A stretch of DNA of 32,423 bases from Bacteroidales bacterium (GTDB lineage Bacteria > Bacteroidota > Bacteroidia > Bacteroidales > P3). The translations under genes and the position numbers were made by a program. Below are positions 24,969-32,423 of the stretch, piece by piece (within the stretch, counting starts at the first letter, position 1; every line of letters begins with the position of its first letter). Below the pieces are notes generated by a model. The model was not told where the DNA came from. It was given only the letters and a program-made list of their open reading frames with translations, and searched no databases. The stretch is taken from NCBI GenBank assembly GCA_024400505.1, contig JAKSMP010000026.1, forward strand, positions 1 to 32,423, read 5' to 3'.

Positions 24969-25850
24969 ATGTTCAGAAAACAGTTTCTGCTTCTTCTCCT
25001 TGTAATTACTTCTTTGTGCGCATGTGCACAATCTTCTAATCGTGATGCCGATTCCATAGTGTTCGCCAATGCCCTTTGGCATACCGATACGTTGGATGGG
25101 TTCTACTTTCGGCAATTCCATTTCAACCAAAAGCAATTGTTCCATTCCAACCAATGTTTTTCTGTGATAGAAATTCCCCGTGGATCCAAGTCGCGGTTGA
25201 TGTTTGTGTCCGACACCACATTTACCCGTGTGAGCACCTTTGCCGATCGCCATCATGCCCAAGCTGGCATCAATGGCTCTTTTTTCAATATGACAACCTG
25301 CGAACCTGTTTGTTATCTGCGCATCAATGGCAAGGAATTGGGAGTCAACGTCCCTTCCGAAACCGACAGCGTCAACCGCAAATACTATCAGAATGCCACC
25401 ATTCGTCTGCTTCCTAGCGGACGTCCCCGCTTCAATATCCCCGATAGCAACCGCCTTTGTGAAACCAAGATGCCTGACTCCAACATCATGACGGCAGGTC
25501 CCATGTTGCTGCATCGTGGTGAGGTGGTTCCCCAGCGATTGGATCGACGCTTTGTATATGGTCGCCATAATCGCACCGCCATTGGTCTTAAACCCGATGG
25601 CACCATCGTTCTGCTGGCTGCTGACGGCCGTATCAAGAACCAGTGCGATGGTCTCTCGCTTCCCGAACTCACTCTCATTATGCGGTGGCTGGGTTGCTGT
25701 GATGCGGTGAACCTCGATGGTGGCGGTTCCACCACCATGTTTGTCCGCGGTTTTGGCACCAATGGCATTGTCAATCACCCCTCCGATAATGGCCGTTTCG
25801 ACGAACGCGGTCAGCGTCCTGTGGCCAACGCCATTATGGTGGTCAAATGA
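24969..25850 (+). CDS. Exported phosphodiester glycosidase-domain (NAGPA, PF09992) protein, probable lipoprotein
   Basis: This 293-residue protein has a signal sequence with a possible lipobox (TSLCAC, Cys18 or so). The NAGPA domain of this family is recognised by INGSFFNMTTCEPVCYLRINGK near the middle, the TAGPMLLHRG stretch, RRFVYGRHNRTAIGLKPDG and the closing NLDGGGSTTMFVRG. In eukaryotes the domain removes GlcNAc from a phosphodiester on mannose-6-phosphate tags. In bacteria it is found on exported enzymes acting on phosphodiester-linked glycans, including wall polymers. The gene starts 47 bp after the LytTR gene and is terminated by the hairpin at 25884-25920. Confidence 0.88.
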   Translation: MFRKQFLLLLLVITSLCACAQSSNRDADSIVFANALWHTDTLDGFYFRQFHFNQKQLFHSNQCFSVIEIPRGSKSRLMFVSDTTFTRVSTFADRHHAQAGINGSFFNMTTCEPVCYLRINGKELGVNVPSETDSVNRKYYQNATIRLLPSGRPRFNIPDSNRLCETKMPDSNIMTAGPMLLHRGEVVPQRLDRRFVYGRHNRTAIGLKPDGTIVLLAADGRIKNQCDGLSLPELTLIMRWLGCCDAVNLDGGGSTTMFVRGFGTNGIVNHPSDNGRFDERGQRPVANAIMVVK

Positions 25851-25883
25851 TTTTCCAAGCTATTTTTTAATGCTGATATAAAC

Positions 25884-25920
25884 AAAAAAGATACCCCAGC
25901 AATGCGGGGTATCTTTTTTT
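25884..25920. terminator. Bidirectional intrinsic terminator
   Basis: A 14-bp stem, with GATACCCC at its G/C core (25890-25897) pairing with GGGGTATC (25906-25913), has an 8-nt loop and A-run/T-run flanks on the two sides. It therefore works as a terminator on both strands. It separates the convergent NAGPA-domain gene (plus) and the small lipoprotein gene (minus). Confidence 0.9.
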
Positions 25921-25940
25921 GTTATTGAGCAGCAATGCTG

Positions 25941-26183
25941 CTATCTGGTTTGTTTCTTTTTGCCGATGGCAATGTCATTGGGGTCCAGAATGGGGTCGTC
26001 CATCTCGTTGCAATAAGTGGTGGATGTATTCAGGGCTCCACATGCGGTGCCGTATTGAGCGGTGTATGTGCGAGGGCCAGTCCAACGTCCACCGCTGTAT
26101 TCATAGCAGCGGCACGACTTAGTGTCGCATGAAGCCAGCGTGCAAAAGACTGCGCCGATGATAAAGAATGCTAATTTTTTCAT
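25941..26183 (-). CDS. Small lipoprotein of unknown function
   Basis: This 80-residue protein starts MKKLAFFIIGAVFCTLASC, with lipobox LASC, so the mature lipoprotein begins at Cys19. The mature part has several Cys residues (CDTKSCRCYEY, ACG, YCNEM) and ends in a basic KKKQTR tail. I recognise no family. It sits 23 bp after the GH92 stop codon on the same strand and is probably in its transcript, ended by the bidirectional terminator. Confidence 0.72.
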   Translation of the reverse strand: MKKLAFFIIGAVFCTLASCDTKSCRCYEYSGGRWTGPRTYTAQYGTACGALNTSTTYCNEMDDPILDPNDIAIGKKKQTR

Positions 26184-26206
26184 TGTAGTGATTTTTAATT
26201 GCTCGT

Positions 26207-29092
26207 TTATTCTGCTGTGAAAAAAGTGGGAATATAAGTACCCACCTCAATTTCGTCCACAAAGCACCATGCCTGTTCGCCAGCGCTCACATGCCAGTTG
26301 GGCATAGCTCCATAGTTCACAGCCTTCACCTTCAAGTATCTGGCCGACACATAAGGTCCATGGCAAACAAAGGTGTGCTGCACGCTTTCCTCTTGGCGAT
26401 CGATGGTGGCGGAAAATTCGGTGTTGTCCAATGCTGCCCAAGGTGAGTAATTCTTGCCGTCGGTGCTCACACTCACTTCCACGCGGGTGGGGAAGAAAAT
26501 CCAAGCGCGCATGTTCTCTAGGCAGTCAACTCCCACGCTAGTAATTGACTTGGGTTGCAGCAGGTCTATGATTACTTCCATATCTTGCTGCCAGCCCTGC
26601 CATCCGCCTATTCTGAAATTGGGAGTGCCGTAGAGTAGGTCAATCAGTCCTTGTTCGCCCGATTCAGAGTATTGGTCGGCGGGACGAGTGACATAGGTGA
26701 GTTTCTTGTCGGCAATAAAGCGGCGCAACTCCTGTTTCACCACGGGGCTGTAGCCCGTTTCTGGGTTGTAAGCCACAGCGTTTATCACGATATCGTGGTT
26801 CACCAGAATGGGCTGCGTGTAGCGGAAGGAGTGGGTGTCGGGTGTGCTGCCGTTCAGGGTATAATAGATGGTGTTGGCCGAGCCTGTGTTGTTCACGGCA
26901 AGGGTCACAAAAGTGGAGTCGTTATATACTATGTTCCAGTCGCCAAAATAGGGAACAGGGGTTTGGTGGTATTCGGCAGGCACCACGCAGATACTCTGGT
27001 CGTAGAATTGGTGGTCGCGCCAGAATTTTCCTGCTTGCCATGTGGCTTTGTCAATAACGATGTCCTCCATTCCTTCGCCGCGGTGGATGGTCACTTTGTT
27101 GAATAGGGGAGAGGTTGTCACATATTCGCCGCTGCCGGGGCACACAGGGTAGAATCCCATGGAACTCATCACATACCATGCGCTCATCTGTCCGCAGTCT
27201 TCGTTGCCGCACAATCCGTCGGCTTCGGGGGTGTAGAGTTCGGTCAGTATTTGGTGCACCAGTTTTTCCATTTTGTCGGTGGCGCCCAGGTAGGCGTAGA
27301 GGTATGCAGCGTGGTGCGAGGGCTCGTTGCCATGGGCATATTGGCCTATGAGACCTGTGATGTCAGCCTGTTCGCGGCCAGTGGTCTCGCTGCTGGTGTT
27401 GAACAACGAATCTAGAAACTCTTCTGCTTTAGCGGGACCTCCCATGTGCTCGATCCATGTGGGGATATCGTGGGGCACGTAAGTGCTGGCTTGCCATGAG
27501 TTTGACTCGGTGTAGTGGTTATTCACCTCGGTGGGGTTGAACGGAGTGGTGAAACCACCATTACGGCGTGCGTGCATAAATCCGTCGGGATCCATAATGT
27601 TCTGCCAAGCGCTGGCGCGGTGCATATAGGTTTTGGCCACTTGTTTGAGATAGCTCATCACCGTGTCGGCCAGGCCTCCGCGTTCTGCCTCGTTCAGGGC
27701 ATAGGTGGCAATGCACCAGTCGTCGTAGGCATATTCCAGAGTCTTGGACACGGTCTCGTTGTCTGCCTGGCTGTCCAAGTATCCTTGAACGGCATACATG
27801 CGGTGAGTCTCTTCGCGGTTGGATGTAGCCATCATGGCTTTCAGCAGCTCCAGTCGTCGAGCGGGAGTCCATTTGTCCAACAATCCTTGCTGCTGCGCCA
27901 CCAGTATCACGGGGCATGCGTGGTAGCCAATCATGCAATGTGTTTCGTGTGCGGCCAGTTCCCACATCGTCAGTTCGCCGCCTTGCTCATATTGGTTGAG
28001 CATAGTGTTCACCCAGTTCTCTGTGGTGGCGGGTTCCACTATGGCCATCAAGGGGTTGAGCGTACGGTATGTGTCCCACAGCGAGAATACGGTGAAGATG
28101 GGCTTTTGGCTGGTGTAGATGCTGTCGTCCATGCCGCGGTAGCGTCCATCCACATCGCTCCACAGATAGGGCGAAGTGTAGCAATGGTAGAGGGCGGTGT
28201 AGAAATTGCGGCGATCCGTGCGGCTGCCTCCTTCAATTTCTATTTTGGCCAGCGTTTCGTTCCACAGTTGGCGGGTGTTGGAGTGGATTTGGTCGAAATT
28301 CATCTCTTGGCGGGTGGCCAGGTTCTGGATGGCTCCTTTGCAGTCCACGCCCGATATAGCCACATAAATCTCAGCCTGCTTGCAGTCATCATCCAGTTCC
28401 ACCAGGGCTTTGGTGCCGTTGTTGTAGTAGGTGATGTTGACAATGGGCTGGTTACATTCCAGAGCGAAGTAGCATTTCTGGTCGGGGTTCCAGGCGTTGC
28501 TCTCGCGGTATCCGGCAATGATGCCTTTGGGGGCCGACTTGTCGAAACCGGCGGCAAGGGTCACGTCGCGGTGGCACAGGTCAATCACAAAACCTTTCTT
28601 GCTGTGGCTGGGGAAAGTGTATCTATGGCTGGCCACGCGTTGGCTGGTAGTCAGTTCCACCATCACGCGGTTGCGGTCCAGCACCACGCGGTAGTAGCCG
28701 GGTTCGGCCTTCTCGCTGCGGTGGCGGAAATGAGAGTAGTATTCGCTTTGGGGCATGGCTTGGGTGAAACCCCATTTGCTGTCGGTGGTGGTGACGGGCA
28801 TCACCAGTATGTCACCATAGTCCTCGCATCCCGTGCCTTGTAGGTGGGTGTGGCTGAAGCCGTATATGGTGTCGTCGGCATAGTGGTAACCGCTGCAGCC
28901 GTCCCAACCTTGCAGATGGGTGTCGGGGCTGGGCTGTATCTGGCCGAAAGGCGATGTGGCTCCAGGATAAGTGTGTCCGGTAAAATCGGTGCCCACCATG
29001 GGGTTCACATAACTCACTAGGCTGCTGTCGCCGCATCCGGCCATCAGGGCCATCGCAGCCAGCAGGGGTAGAATAAGATTCTTCAGTTTCAT
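26207..29092 (-). CDS. GH92 exo-alpha-mannosidase lipoprotein with extra C-terminal domains
   Basis: This calcium-dependent family removes alpha-linked mannose from N-glycans and yeast mannans. The 961-residue protein starts with a lipoprotein signal (lipobox LMAGC). GH92 motifs include NPMVGTDFTGHTYPGA, the GYHYADDTIYGFSHTHLQG stretch, WDTYRTLNPL, HCMIGYHA, YAHGNEPSHHAAY and GNEDCGQMSAWYV. The catalytic part ends at about residue 720, close to the family's usual 700-760. After it come a chitobiase C-terminal-like segment (YYTLNGSTPDTHS...) and a discoidin-like (F5/8C) segment (VIIDLLQPKSITSVGVDCLENMR... VSTDGKNYSPW), suggesting extra carbohydrate contacts. There is no SusC/D or regulator next to it. 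The upstream gene is a ROK glucokinase. Confidence 0.93.
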   Translation of the reverse strand: MKLKNLILPLLAAMALMAGCGDSSLVSYVNPMVGTDFTGHTYPGATSPFGQIQPSPDTHLQGWDGCSGYHYADDTIYGFSHTHLQGTGCEDYGDILVMPVTTTDSKWGFTQAMPQSEYYSHFRHRSEKAEPGYYRVVLDRNRVMVELTTSQRVASHRYTFPSHSKKGFVIDLCHRDVTLAAGFDKSAPKGIIAGYRESNAWNPDQKCYFALECNQPIVNITYYNNGTKALVELDDDCKQAEIYVAISGVDCKGAIQNLATRQEMNFDQIHSNTRQLWNETLAKIEIEGGSRTDRRNFYTALYHCYTSPYLWSDVDGRYRGMDDSIYTSQKPIFTVFSLWDTYRTLNPLMAIVEPATTENWVNTMLNQYEQGGELTMWELAAHETHCMIGYHACPVILVAQQQGLLDKWTPARRLELLKAMMATSNREETHRMYAVQGYLDSQADNETVSKTLEYAYDDWCIATYALNEAERGGLADTVMSYLKQVAKTYMHRASAWQNIMDPDGFMHARRNGGFTTPFNPTEVNNHYTESNSWQASTYVPHDIPTWIEHMGGPAKAEEFLDSLFNTSSETTGREQADITGLIGQYAHGNEPSHHAAYLYAYLGATDKMEKLVHQILTELYTPEADGLCGNEDCGQMSAWYVMSSMGFYPVCPGSGEYVTTSPLFNKVTIHRGEGMEDIVIDKATWQAGKFWRDHQFYDQSICVVPAEYHQTPVPYFGDWNIVYNDSTFVTLAVNNTGSANTIYYTLNGSTPDTHSFRYTQPILVNHDIVINAVAYNPETGYSPVVKQELRRFIADKKLTYVTRPADQYSESGEQGLIDLLYGTPNFRIGGWQGWQQDMEVIIDLLQPKSITSVGVDCLENMRAWIFFPTRVEVSVSTDGKNYSPWAALDNTEFSATIDRQEESVQHTFVCHGPYVSARYLKVKAVNYGAMPNWHVSAGEQAWCFVDEIEVGTYIPTFFTAE

Positions 29093-29113
29093 AATAGTGC
29101 GGAAAAATAAATG

Positions 29114-29152
29114 GCAGAGGCCATAGGGGGGATACCCCTTAGTGGCCTCTGC
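29114..29152 (-). terminator. Nested hairpin between glucokinase and GH92 genes
   Basis: GCAGAGGCCA (29114-29123) pairs with TGGCCTCTGC (29143-29152), and the loop itself contains a G-run/C-run that can pair (AGGGG with CCCCT). On the minus strand it follows the kinase stop by 9 bp. The following T-tract is weak and interrupted, so it may attenuate rather than stop transcription into GH92. Confidence 0.65.
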
Positions 29153-29161
29153 TGAGTTCTT

Positions 29162-30166
29162 TTAGCTTTTCAGTTTGATCAATGCGGCGGCGCCCAAGAT
29201 AGCCACTTCGTTAGCCTTGAGGTGCGACATGTAGATCTGGCAGCGGCCCTTGTAGATGTTCAGTATGTTCTCCTCGAAAGATTTGCGCAGGGGATCCAGC
29301 AGCGGAGCGCCCACCTTCGTTGGGCCGCCCATCAGGAAAATGGCGCTGGGTGCGGAGAACGTGCAAGCGTTGGCGCAGGCCAGTCCCAGCCATTCGCCCA
29401 CCATGCGGTAAGTCTCCACAGCCAGAGGGTCGCCAGCGTTGGCGGCGTCGCCAATCATCTTGCTGGTGATATCTGCGTCAGCCACCTGTGCGCCAATCCA
29501 GTCGGGGTGCTTCTCGGTCTCGGGGGGCACGCCTTTCTCAGCGCGCAAATCCACGTAGGTCTTCACCACTCCGCGGGCCGAGGTGTAAGCTTCCAGGCAT
29601 CCCTTGCGGCCGCAGCTGCATGGGCGGCCATTGGGGATAAGGATGTTGTGGCCCAGTTCGCCAGCGGTGCCGGTAGAGCCGTGCACCAGCTTGCCGTCCA
29701 CCACAATGCCGCTTCCCACGCCTGTGCCCAGGGTGATCATGATAAAGTGATCCATGTTGCGGGCTCCGCCATACACATATTCGCCATAGGCCGCTGCGTT
29801 GGCATCGTTGCTCAGCACCACGGGTATGTTGGTGTATTTCCTAAATTCTGCTTCAAACTCCAGCAGTCCTTTCATGGGTAGGTTTGGTGCCCATTCCACG
29901 CATCCGGTATAGAAGTTGCCGTTGGGTGCGCCCATGCCAATGCCGGTGAGCTCGTCCACGGCTATAGCACCCACGCCCTTCTCCTGGTCGCCGGCGGCGC
30001 ACATCGATTCAATCTCGGCCATGATATCCTTCACGTATGGCACGATGTCGGTGTAATTAGTGGTGGGAATACTGCGGCGAGCCACAATTTTAGCGTCGTC
30101 TCTCACGAGACCCATGTCGGTGTTGGTGCCTCCAACATCAATTCCGATTGCATAAGTGTTCTGCAT
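29162..30166 (-). CDS. ROK-family glucokinase
   Basis: This 334-residue cytoplasmic sugar kinase has no N-terminal DNA-binding helix-turn-helix, so it is a kinase and not a NagC-type repressor. The ATP site is IGIDVGGTNTDMGLV. Catalytic Asp lies in LSNDANAAAYGEYV. The ROK zinc site is CSCGRKGCLEAY, preceded by GELGHN. The substrate is probably glucose, with N-acetylmannosamine or another hexose also possible. It is transcribed towards the GH92 mannosidase gene, a plausible link (hexose release and phosphorylation), but a hairpin lies between them. Confidence 0.88.
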   Translation of the reverse strand: MQNTYAIGIDVGGTNTDMGLVRDDAKIVARRSIPTTNYTDIVPYVKDIMAEIESMCAAGDQEKGVGAIAVDELTGIGMGAPNGNFYTGCVEWAPNLPMKGLLEFEAEFRKYTNIPVVLSNDANAAAYGEYVYGGARNMDHFIMITLGTGVGSGIVVDGKLVHGSTGTAGELGHNILIPNGRPCSCGRKGCLEAYTSARGVVKTYVDLRAEKGVPPETEKHPDWIGAQVADADITSKMIGDAANAGDPLAVETYRMVGEWLGLACANACTFSAPSAIFLMGGPTKVGAPLLDPLRKSFEENILNIYKGRCQIYMSHLKANEVAILGAAALIKLKS

Positions 30167-30193
30167 AGTTATATGTTTTTTTATATTATTTGT

Positions 30194-30202
30194 GCAAATC
30201 TA
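30194..30202 (-). promoter_or_regulatory. -7 promoter box for the ROK kinase
   Basis: TAGATTTGC on the minus strand, 27 bp upstream of the kinase ATG. A second box, TAACTTTGC, lies at 30258-30266 on the same strand and could give a longer leader. Neither has a clear -33 TTTG. Confidence 0.45.
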
Positions 30203-30307
30203 ATAATCGCTGAATTTTCAGAAGTTACCTTTCGTAATTCATTGCTCATTTTGCGTTGCAAAGTTACATATTTTTATTGAATTATTATATATGTGCCAAT
30301 AATTTCG

Positions 30308-30316
30308 TATTTTTGC
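30308..30316 (+). promoter_or_regulatory. -7 promoter box abutting the phoH start codon
   Basis: TATTTTTGC, an exact TAnnTTTGC box, ends at 30316. The TTTG part ends four bases before the ATG at 30320, the same spacing as in front of the ATP-grasp gene at 13509. The -33 region is AT-rich with no clear TTTG. The predicted mRNA has almost no leader. Confidence 0.5.
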
Positions 30317-30319
30317 CGT

Positions 30320-31321
30320 ATGGAAGAACCTAGTATAGAAAGAATATTTTCTTTAGAAGAGATTGATTACACACGCTTTTGGGGCGACAACGACAAGATT
30401 CTCGATTTCGTAAGAATCCTTTTCCCCAAAATCAAACTCATAGCTCGTGGCGAAATGCTCAAGGCTGTGGGCAGCCTCGAAGATATCGATTTTTTTGCAC
30501 TCAAGCTGCAATCAATGATGGAACACTATGAGCGCACTGGCCGCCTGAGCGAGAACACCATCATGCAGATTTTTGAGTCTGGCGGTACCTCGCCCGAAGC
30601 CGAGGTGAGCGACGAAATCCTCGTCCATGGTCGCAACGGACTTCTCATCAAGGCGCGCACCCCCAATCAAAAACGCCTCGTCCAAGCCGTAAAAACCAAC
30701 GATATGGTATTCGCCATTGGCCCTGCTGGTACTGGTAAAACCTACACTGCCGTGGCTCTGGCTGTGCGGGCGCTCAAAAACAAAGAGATCCGCCGAATTA
30801 TTCTTACTCGTCCGGCCGTTGAAGCGGGCGAGAATCTAGGTTTCCTTCCCGGCGATATGCGCGAGAAACTCGACCCTTATCTCCAGCCCCTCTACGATGC
30901 GCTGCGCGATATGATACCTCAGCAGAAACTTCTCAATTATTGGGAAGATGGCACCATTGAGATTGCCCCGTTGGCCTTCATGCGCGGCCGCACACTCGAC
31001 AACGCTTTCGTCATCCTCGACGAAGCCCAAAACGCCACCCAAGCCCAGCTCAAGATGTTCCTCACCCGCATGGGCCGCAACGCCAAGTTCATCATCACTG
31101 GCGATATCACCCAAATCGACCTTCCCCGCCATCAGCAGTCGGGCCTCGTGCAGGCCACACGCATACTCCATGGCATCGAAGGCATCGACATTATCCAGCT
31201 TGACAATAGCGATGTAGTGCGCCACAAACTTGTCACCCGCATCATTCGAGCCTATGAGCGTGAACAAGATAATCGTGAACATCAAAAAGATCCATCCCAA
31301 GTTGAGCTTGAGCAGAGTTAA
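30320..31321 (+). CDS. phoH: PhoH-like ATPase
   Basis: This 333-residue P-loop protein has an N-terminal domain (about 1-110) and a C-terminal helicase-like ATPase with Walker A GPAGTGKTYTA, a TRPAVEAGENLGFLPGD motif and Walker B with VILDEAQNAT, then GDITQIDLPRHQQSGL. These are standard PhoH features; the proteins are thought to act in RNA metabolism or the stress response. An earlier in-frame start exists at 30293, but MEEPSIERIFSLEE fits the family and follows the -7 box. It is followed by ispE after 47 bp. Confidence 0.93.
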   Translation: MEEPSIERIFSLEEIDYTRFWGDNDKILDFVRILFPKIKLIARGEMLKAVGSLEDIDFFALKLQSMMEHYERTGRLSENTIMQIFESGGTSPEAEVSDEILVHGRNGLLIKARTPNQKRLVQAVKTNDMVFAIGPAGTGKTYTAVALAVRALKNKEIRRIILTRPAVEAGENLGFLPGDMREKLDPYLQPLYDALRDMIPQQKLLNYWEDGTIEIAPLAFMRGRTLDNAFVILDEAQNATQAQLKMFLTRMGRNAKFIITGDITQIDLPRHQQSGLVQATRILHGIEGIDIIQLDNSDVVRHKLVTRIIRAYEREQDNREHQKDPSQVELEQS

Positions 31322-31368
31322 GCTGCAGTATAATTATTAATCAGGCATTATCAATTTACACTTTTCCA

Positions 31369-32202
31369 ATGAAGTCTTTCCCCAACTGCAAGATAAATCT
31401 CGGCCTGAGAGTGTTGCGCAAACGCACCGACGGCTATCACGACCTCTCCTCCATCTTCCTGCCCGTGCCGCTATGCGACGAATTGGAGATTGAACCCATG
31501 GCAGAGGAAGGATGCCTCTTCACCCAAAGTGGCATTGCTATCGATTGTGCACCAGAACTCAACATTTGTTTTCGGGCCTATCAACTGCTCAAAGAACACT
31601 TTCCCCAGCTGCCCGGTGTGCGTATGCATTTGGTCAAGAATATCCCCTTTGGTGCCGGTTTAGGGGGAGGCTCTAGTGATGCCGCCTTTGCCCTCAAAAT
31701 GCTCAACCAGCTTTTCTCCCTCGGCCTCAACCAAAGCCAGCTCTGCTCCTATGCTGCCAGCCTGGGAGCTGATTGCGCATTCTTCATTCCCAATCAACCT
31801 GCCTTGGCACAAGGTATAGGTGACCAACTTACGCCCCTGGACTTCAACCCCATTGAAGGTTTCCGCCTACTGCTGGCCAAACCCTCCGATTCCGTCAGTA
31901 CCCGCGAGGCCTATAGCGGCATCACCCTCCACCCCGAGGCTGCCCAAGGTCCCTCGCTCGTCCAGCTTGTGCGTCACCCCATCCAGCAATGGCAGGCCAC
32001 CGTGGTCAACGACTTCGAGCAAACCGTCTTCCCCCTCCATCCCGCCATCGCAGAACTCAAAAAACTCTGCCTCAGCCACGGAGCGCTCTATGCCTCCATG
32101 TCGGGCAGCGGAGCCACTGTCTTCGCCCTTTTCCCCCAGCATAGCCCCGTTCCCCAGTCGCTCCTCCAGTCGCTGGGCAGCCAAGTGCTGTTCTGCCAAT
32201 AG
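31369..32202 (+). CDS. ispE: 4-diphosphocytidyl-2-C-methyl-D-erythritol kinase (IspE)
   Basis: This GHMP-family kinase phosphorylates CDP-ME on its 2-hydroxyl, the fourth step of the MEP isoprenoid pathway. It is 277 residues. It starts MKSFPNCKINLGLRVLRKRTDGYH, with the conserved Lys and RxDGYH region. The ATP loop is IPFGAGLGGGSSDAAF, and the C-terminal GHMP motif is YASMSGSGATVFALF. The presence of IspE suggests that the organism makes isoprenoids through the MEP pathway. Confidence 0.95.
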   Translation: MKSFPNCKINLGLRVLRKRTDGYHDLSSIFLPVPLCDELEIEPMAEEGCLFTQSGIAIDCAPELNICFRAYQLLKEHFPQLPGVRMHLVKNIPFGAGLGGGSSDAAFALKMLNQLFSLGLNQSQLCSYAASLGADCAFFIPNQPALAQGIGDQLTPLDFNPIEGFRLLLAKPSDSVSTREAYSGITLHPEAAQGPSLVQLVRHPIQQWQATVVNDFEQTVFPLHPAIAELKKLCLSHGALYASMSGSGATVFALFPQHSPVPQSLLQSLGSQVLFCQ

Positions 32203-32356
32203 CCCCCAGGGTGGCTGATTGCTACCAATAACTACATTTTTTTCTAGCCTAGTTAGCTGTCGAATCACGGCAGTCTGGCGTGAGCCATCAGCCCAGCTCA
32301 ATTGCCCTATTGGGTATTCCGATGAGTTGAAAAAAATTGTATTTATAAAATAATTG

Positions 32357-32365
32357 TATATTTGC
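32357..32365 (+). promoter_or_regulatory. -7 promoter box for a gene beyond the window
   Basis: TATATTTGC is an exact -7 box, with a TTG element 17 bp upstream (32337-32339) as a weak -33. No start codon for the next gene lies in the window, so the leader is at least 50 nt. Confidence 0.5.
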
Positions 32366-32375
32366 AAATAGTACT

Positions 32376-32396
32376 GGTGCGTTAACTTTTCGCACC
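32376..32396 (+). other. Leader hairpin just after the promoter
   Basis: GGTGCG (32376-32381) pairs with CGCACC (32391-32396) around a 9-nt loop. It begins about 10 bp after the -7 box, so it would form at the very 5' end of the transcript. A 5' stability element is plausible. I could not identify a known riboswitch. Confidence 0.4.
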
Positions 32397-32423
32397 TTAA
32401 TCAAATAAAGTTAGTTCCTTGAC

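Noticed and set aside
24957..25778. A 273-codon minus-strand frame opposite the NAGPA-domain gene.
   Set aside because: It is the complement of a gene with clear motifs and a signal sequence, and it shows no motif of its own.
27515..28843. A 442-codon plus-strand reading frame opposite the GH92 gene.
   Set aside because: It is the antisense shadow of a clear GH92 coding region. Long antisense frames are common opposite G+C-rich genes with this codon use, and it has no family motif.
1..32423. CRISPR array, prophage, insertion sequence or integron.
   Set aside because: I saw no spaced direct repeats of CRISPR length, no recognised transposase or integrase, and no phage structural genes. The partial gene at the left edge is unidentified and is the only open possibility.

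Overview
The window looks like a chromosomal segment from a member of the Bacteroidales (phylum Bacteroidota). The evidence is a set of promoters of the phylum-specific TTTG-N19/20-TAnnTTTGC type, a secreted protein with a gliding-motility/type IX secretion C-terminal sorting domain, a GH92 mannosidase lipoprotein, a ROK glucokinase, an 80-residue lipoprotein and a TamB homologue of Bacteroidetes type. I cannot fix the genus from the sequence alone. Almost no gene has a strong Shine-Dalgarno sequence, as is usual in this phylum.

Layout. 1-717: the 3' end of an unrecognised gene, then a 530-bp stretch with a heptamer repeat, a near-perfect promoter and a four-unit 11-bp tandem repeat but no convincing gene. 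718-5447 (minus): a tight operon of uvrA, a four-helix membrane protein and mnmE. 5678-6685 (minus): class II fructose-bisphosphate aldolase. 7012-7377 (minus): tRNA-Asn(GTT) with its own promoter and terminator, then a small Cys-containing membrane protein. 7486-9438 (minus): an outer-membrane beta-barrel protein, a terminator, then a stand-alone NAD(P)H-hydrate dehydratase. 9628-13076 (minus): a large type IX secretion cargo protein followed by a YpfJ-type zinc metallopeptidase. 13509-19491 (plus): an AT-richer envelope-glycan cluster. 19619-25850 (plus): TamB, a membrane-anchored LytTR regulator and a NAGPA-domain lipoprotein. 25941-30166 (minus): a small lipoprotein, a GH92 alpha-mannosidase with extra C-terminal domains, and a ROK glucokinase. 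30320-32202 (plus): PhoH-like ATPase and IspE, followed by the promoter of a gene lying beyond the window.

The most interesting block is 13509-19491. It holds, in order, an ATP-grasp ligase, a GtrB/ArnC-type polyprenyl-phosphate glycosyltransferase, two 115-residue four-helix proteins resembling the ArnE/ArnF flippase pair, a WecE-type dTDP-4-amino-4,6-dideoxygalactose transaminase, and a GT-C-like multi-span membrane protein. Together they read as a self-contained route: make a 4-amino sugar nucleotide, probably acylate it, load the sugar on a lipid phosphate, flip it, and transfer it to an envelope polymer outside. The gene order resembles the logic of the Arn (lipid A aminoarabinose) and Gtr (O-antigen glucosylation) systems. 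No formyl- or acetyltransferase is present, and the ATP-grasp enzyme may fill that role. This is inference from family membership and gene order.

Other points of note are a degenerate G4 motif in MnmE, two genes whose -7 promoter box ends four bases before the ATG (predicted leaderless mRNAs), and a TamB reading frame that lacks an ATG start.
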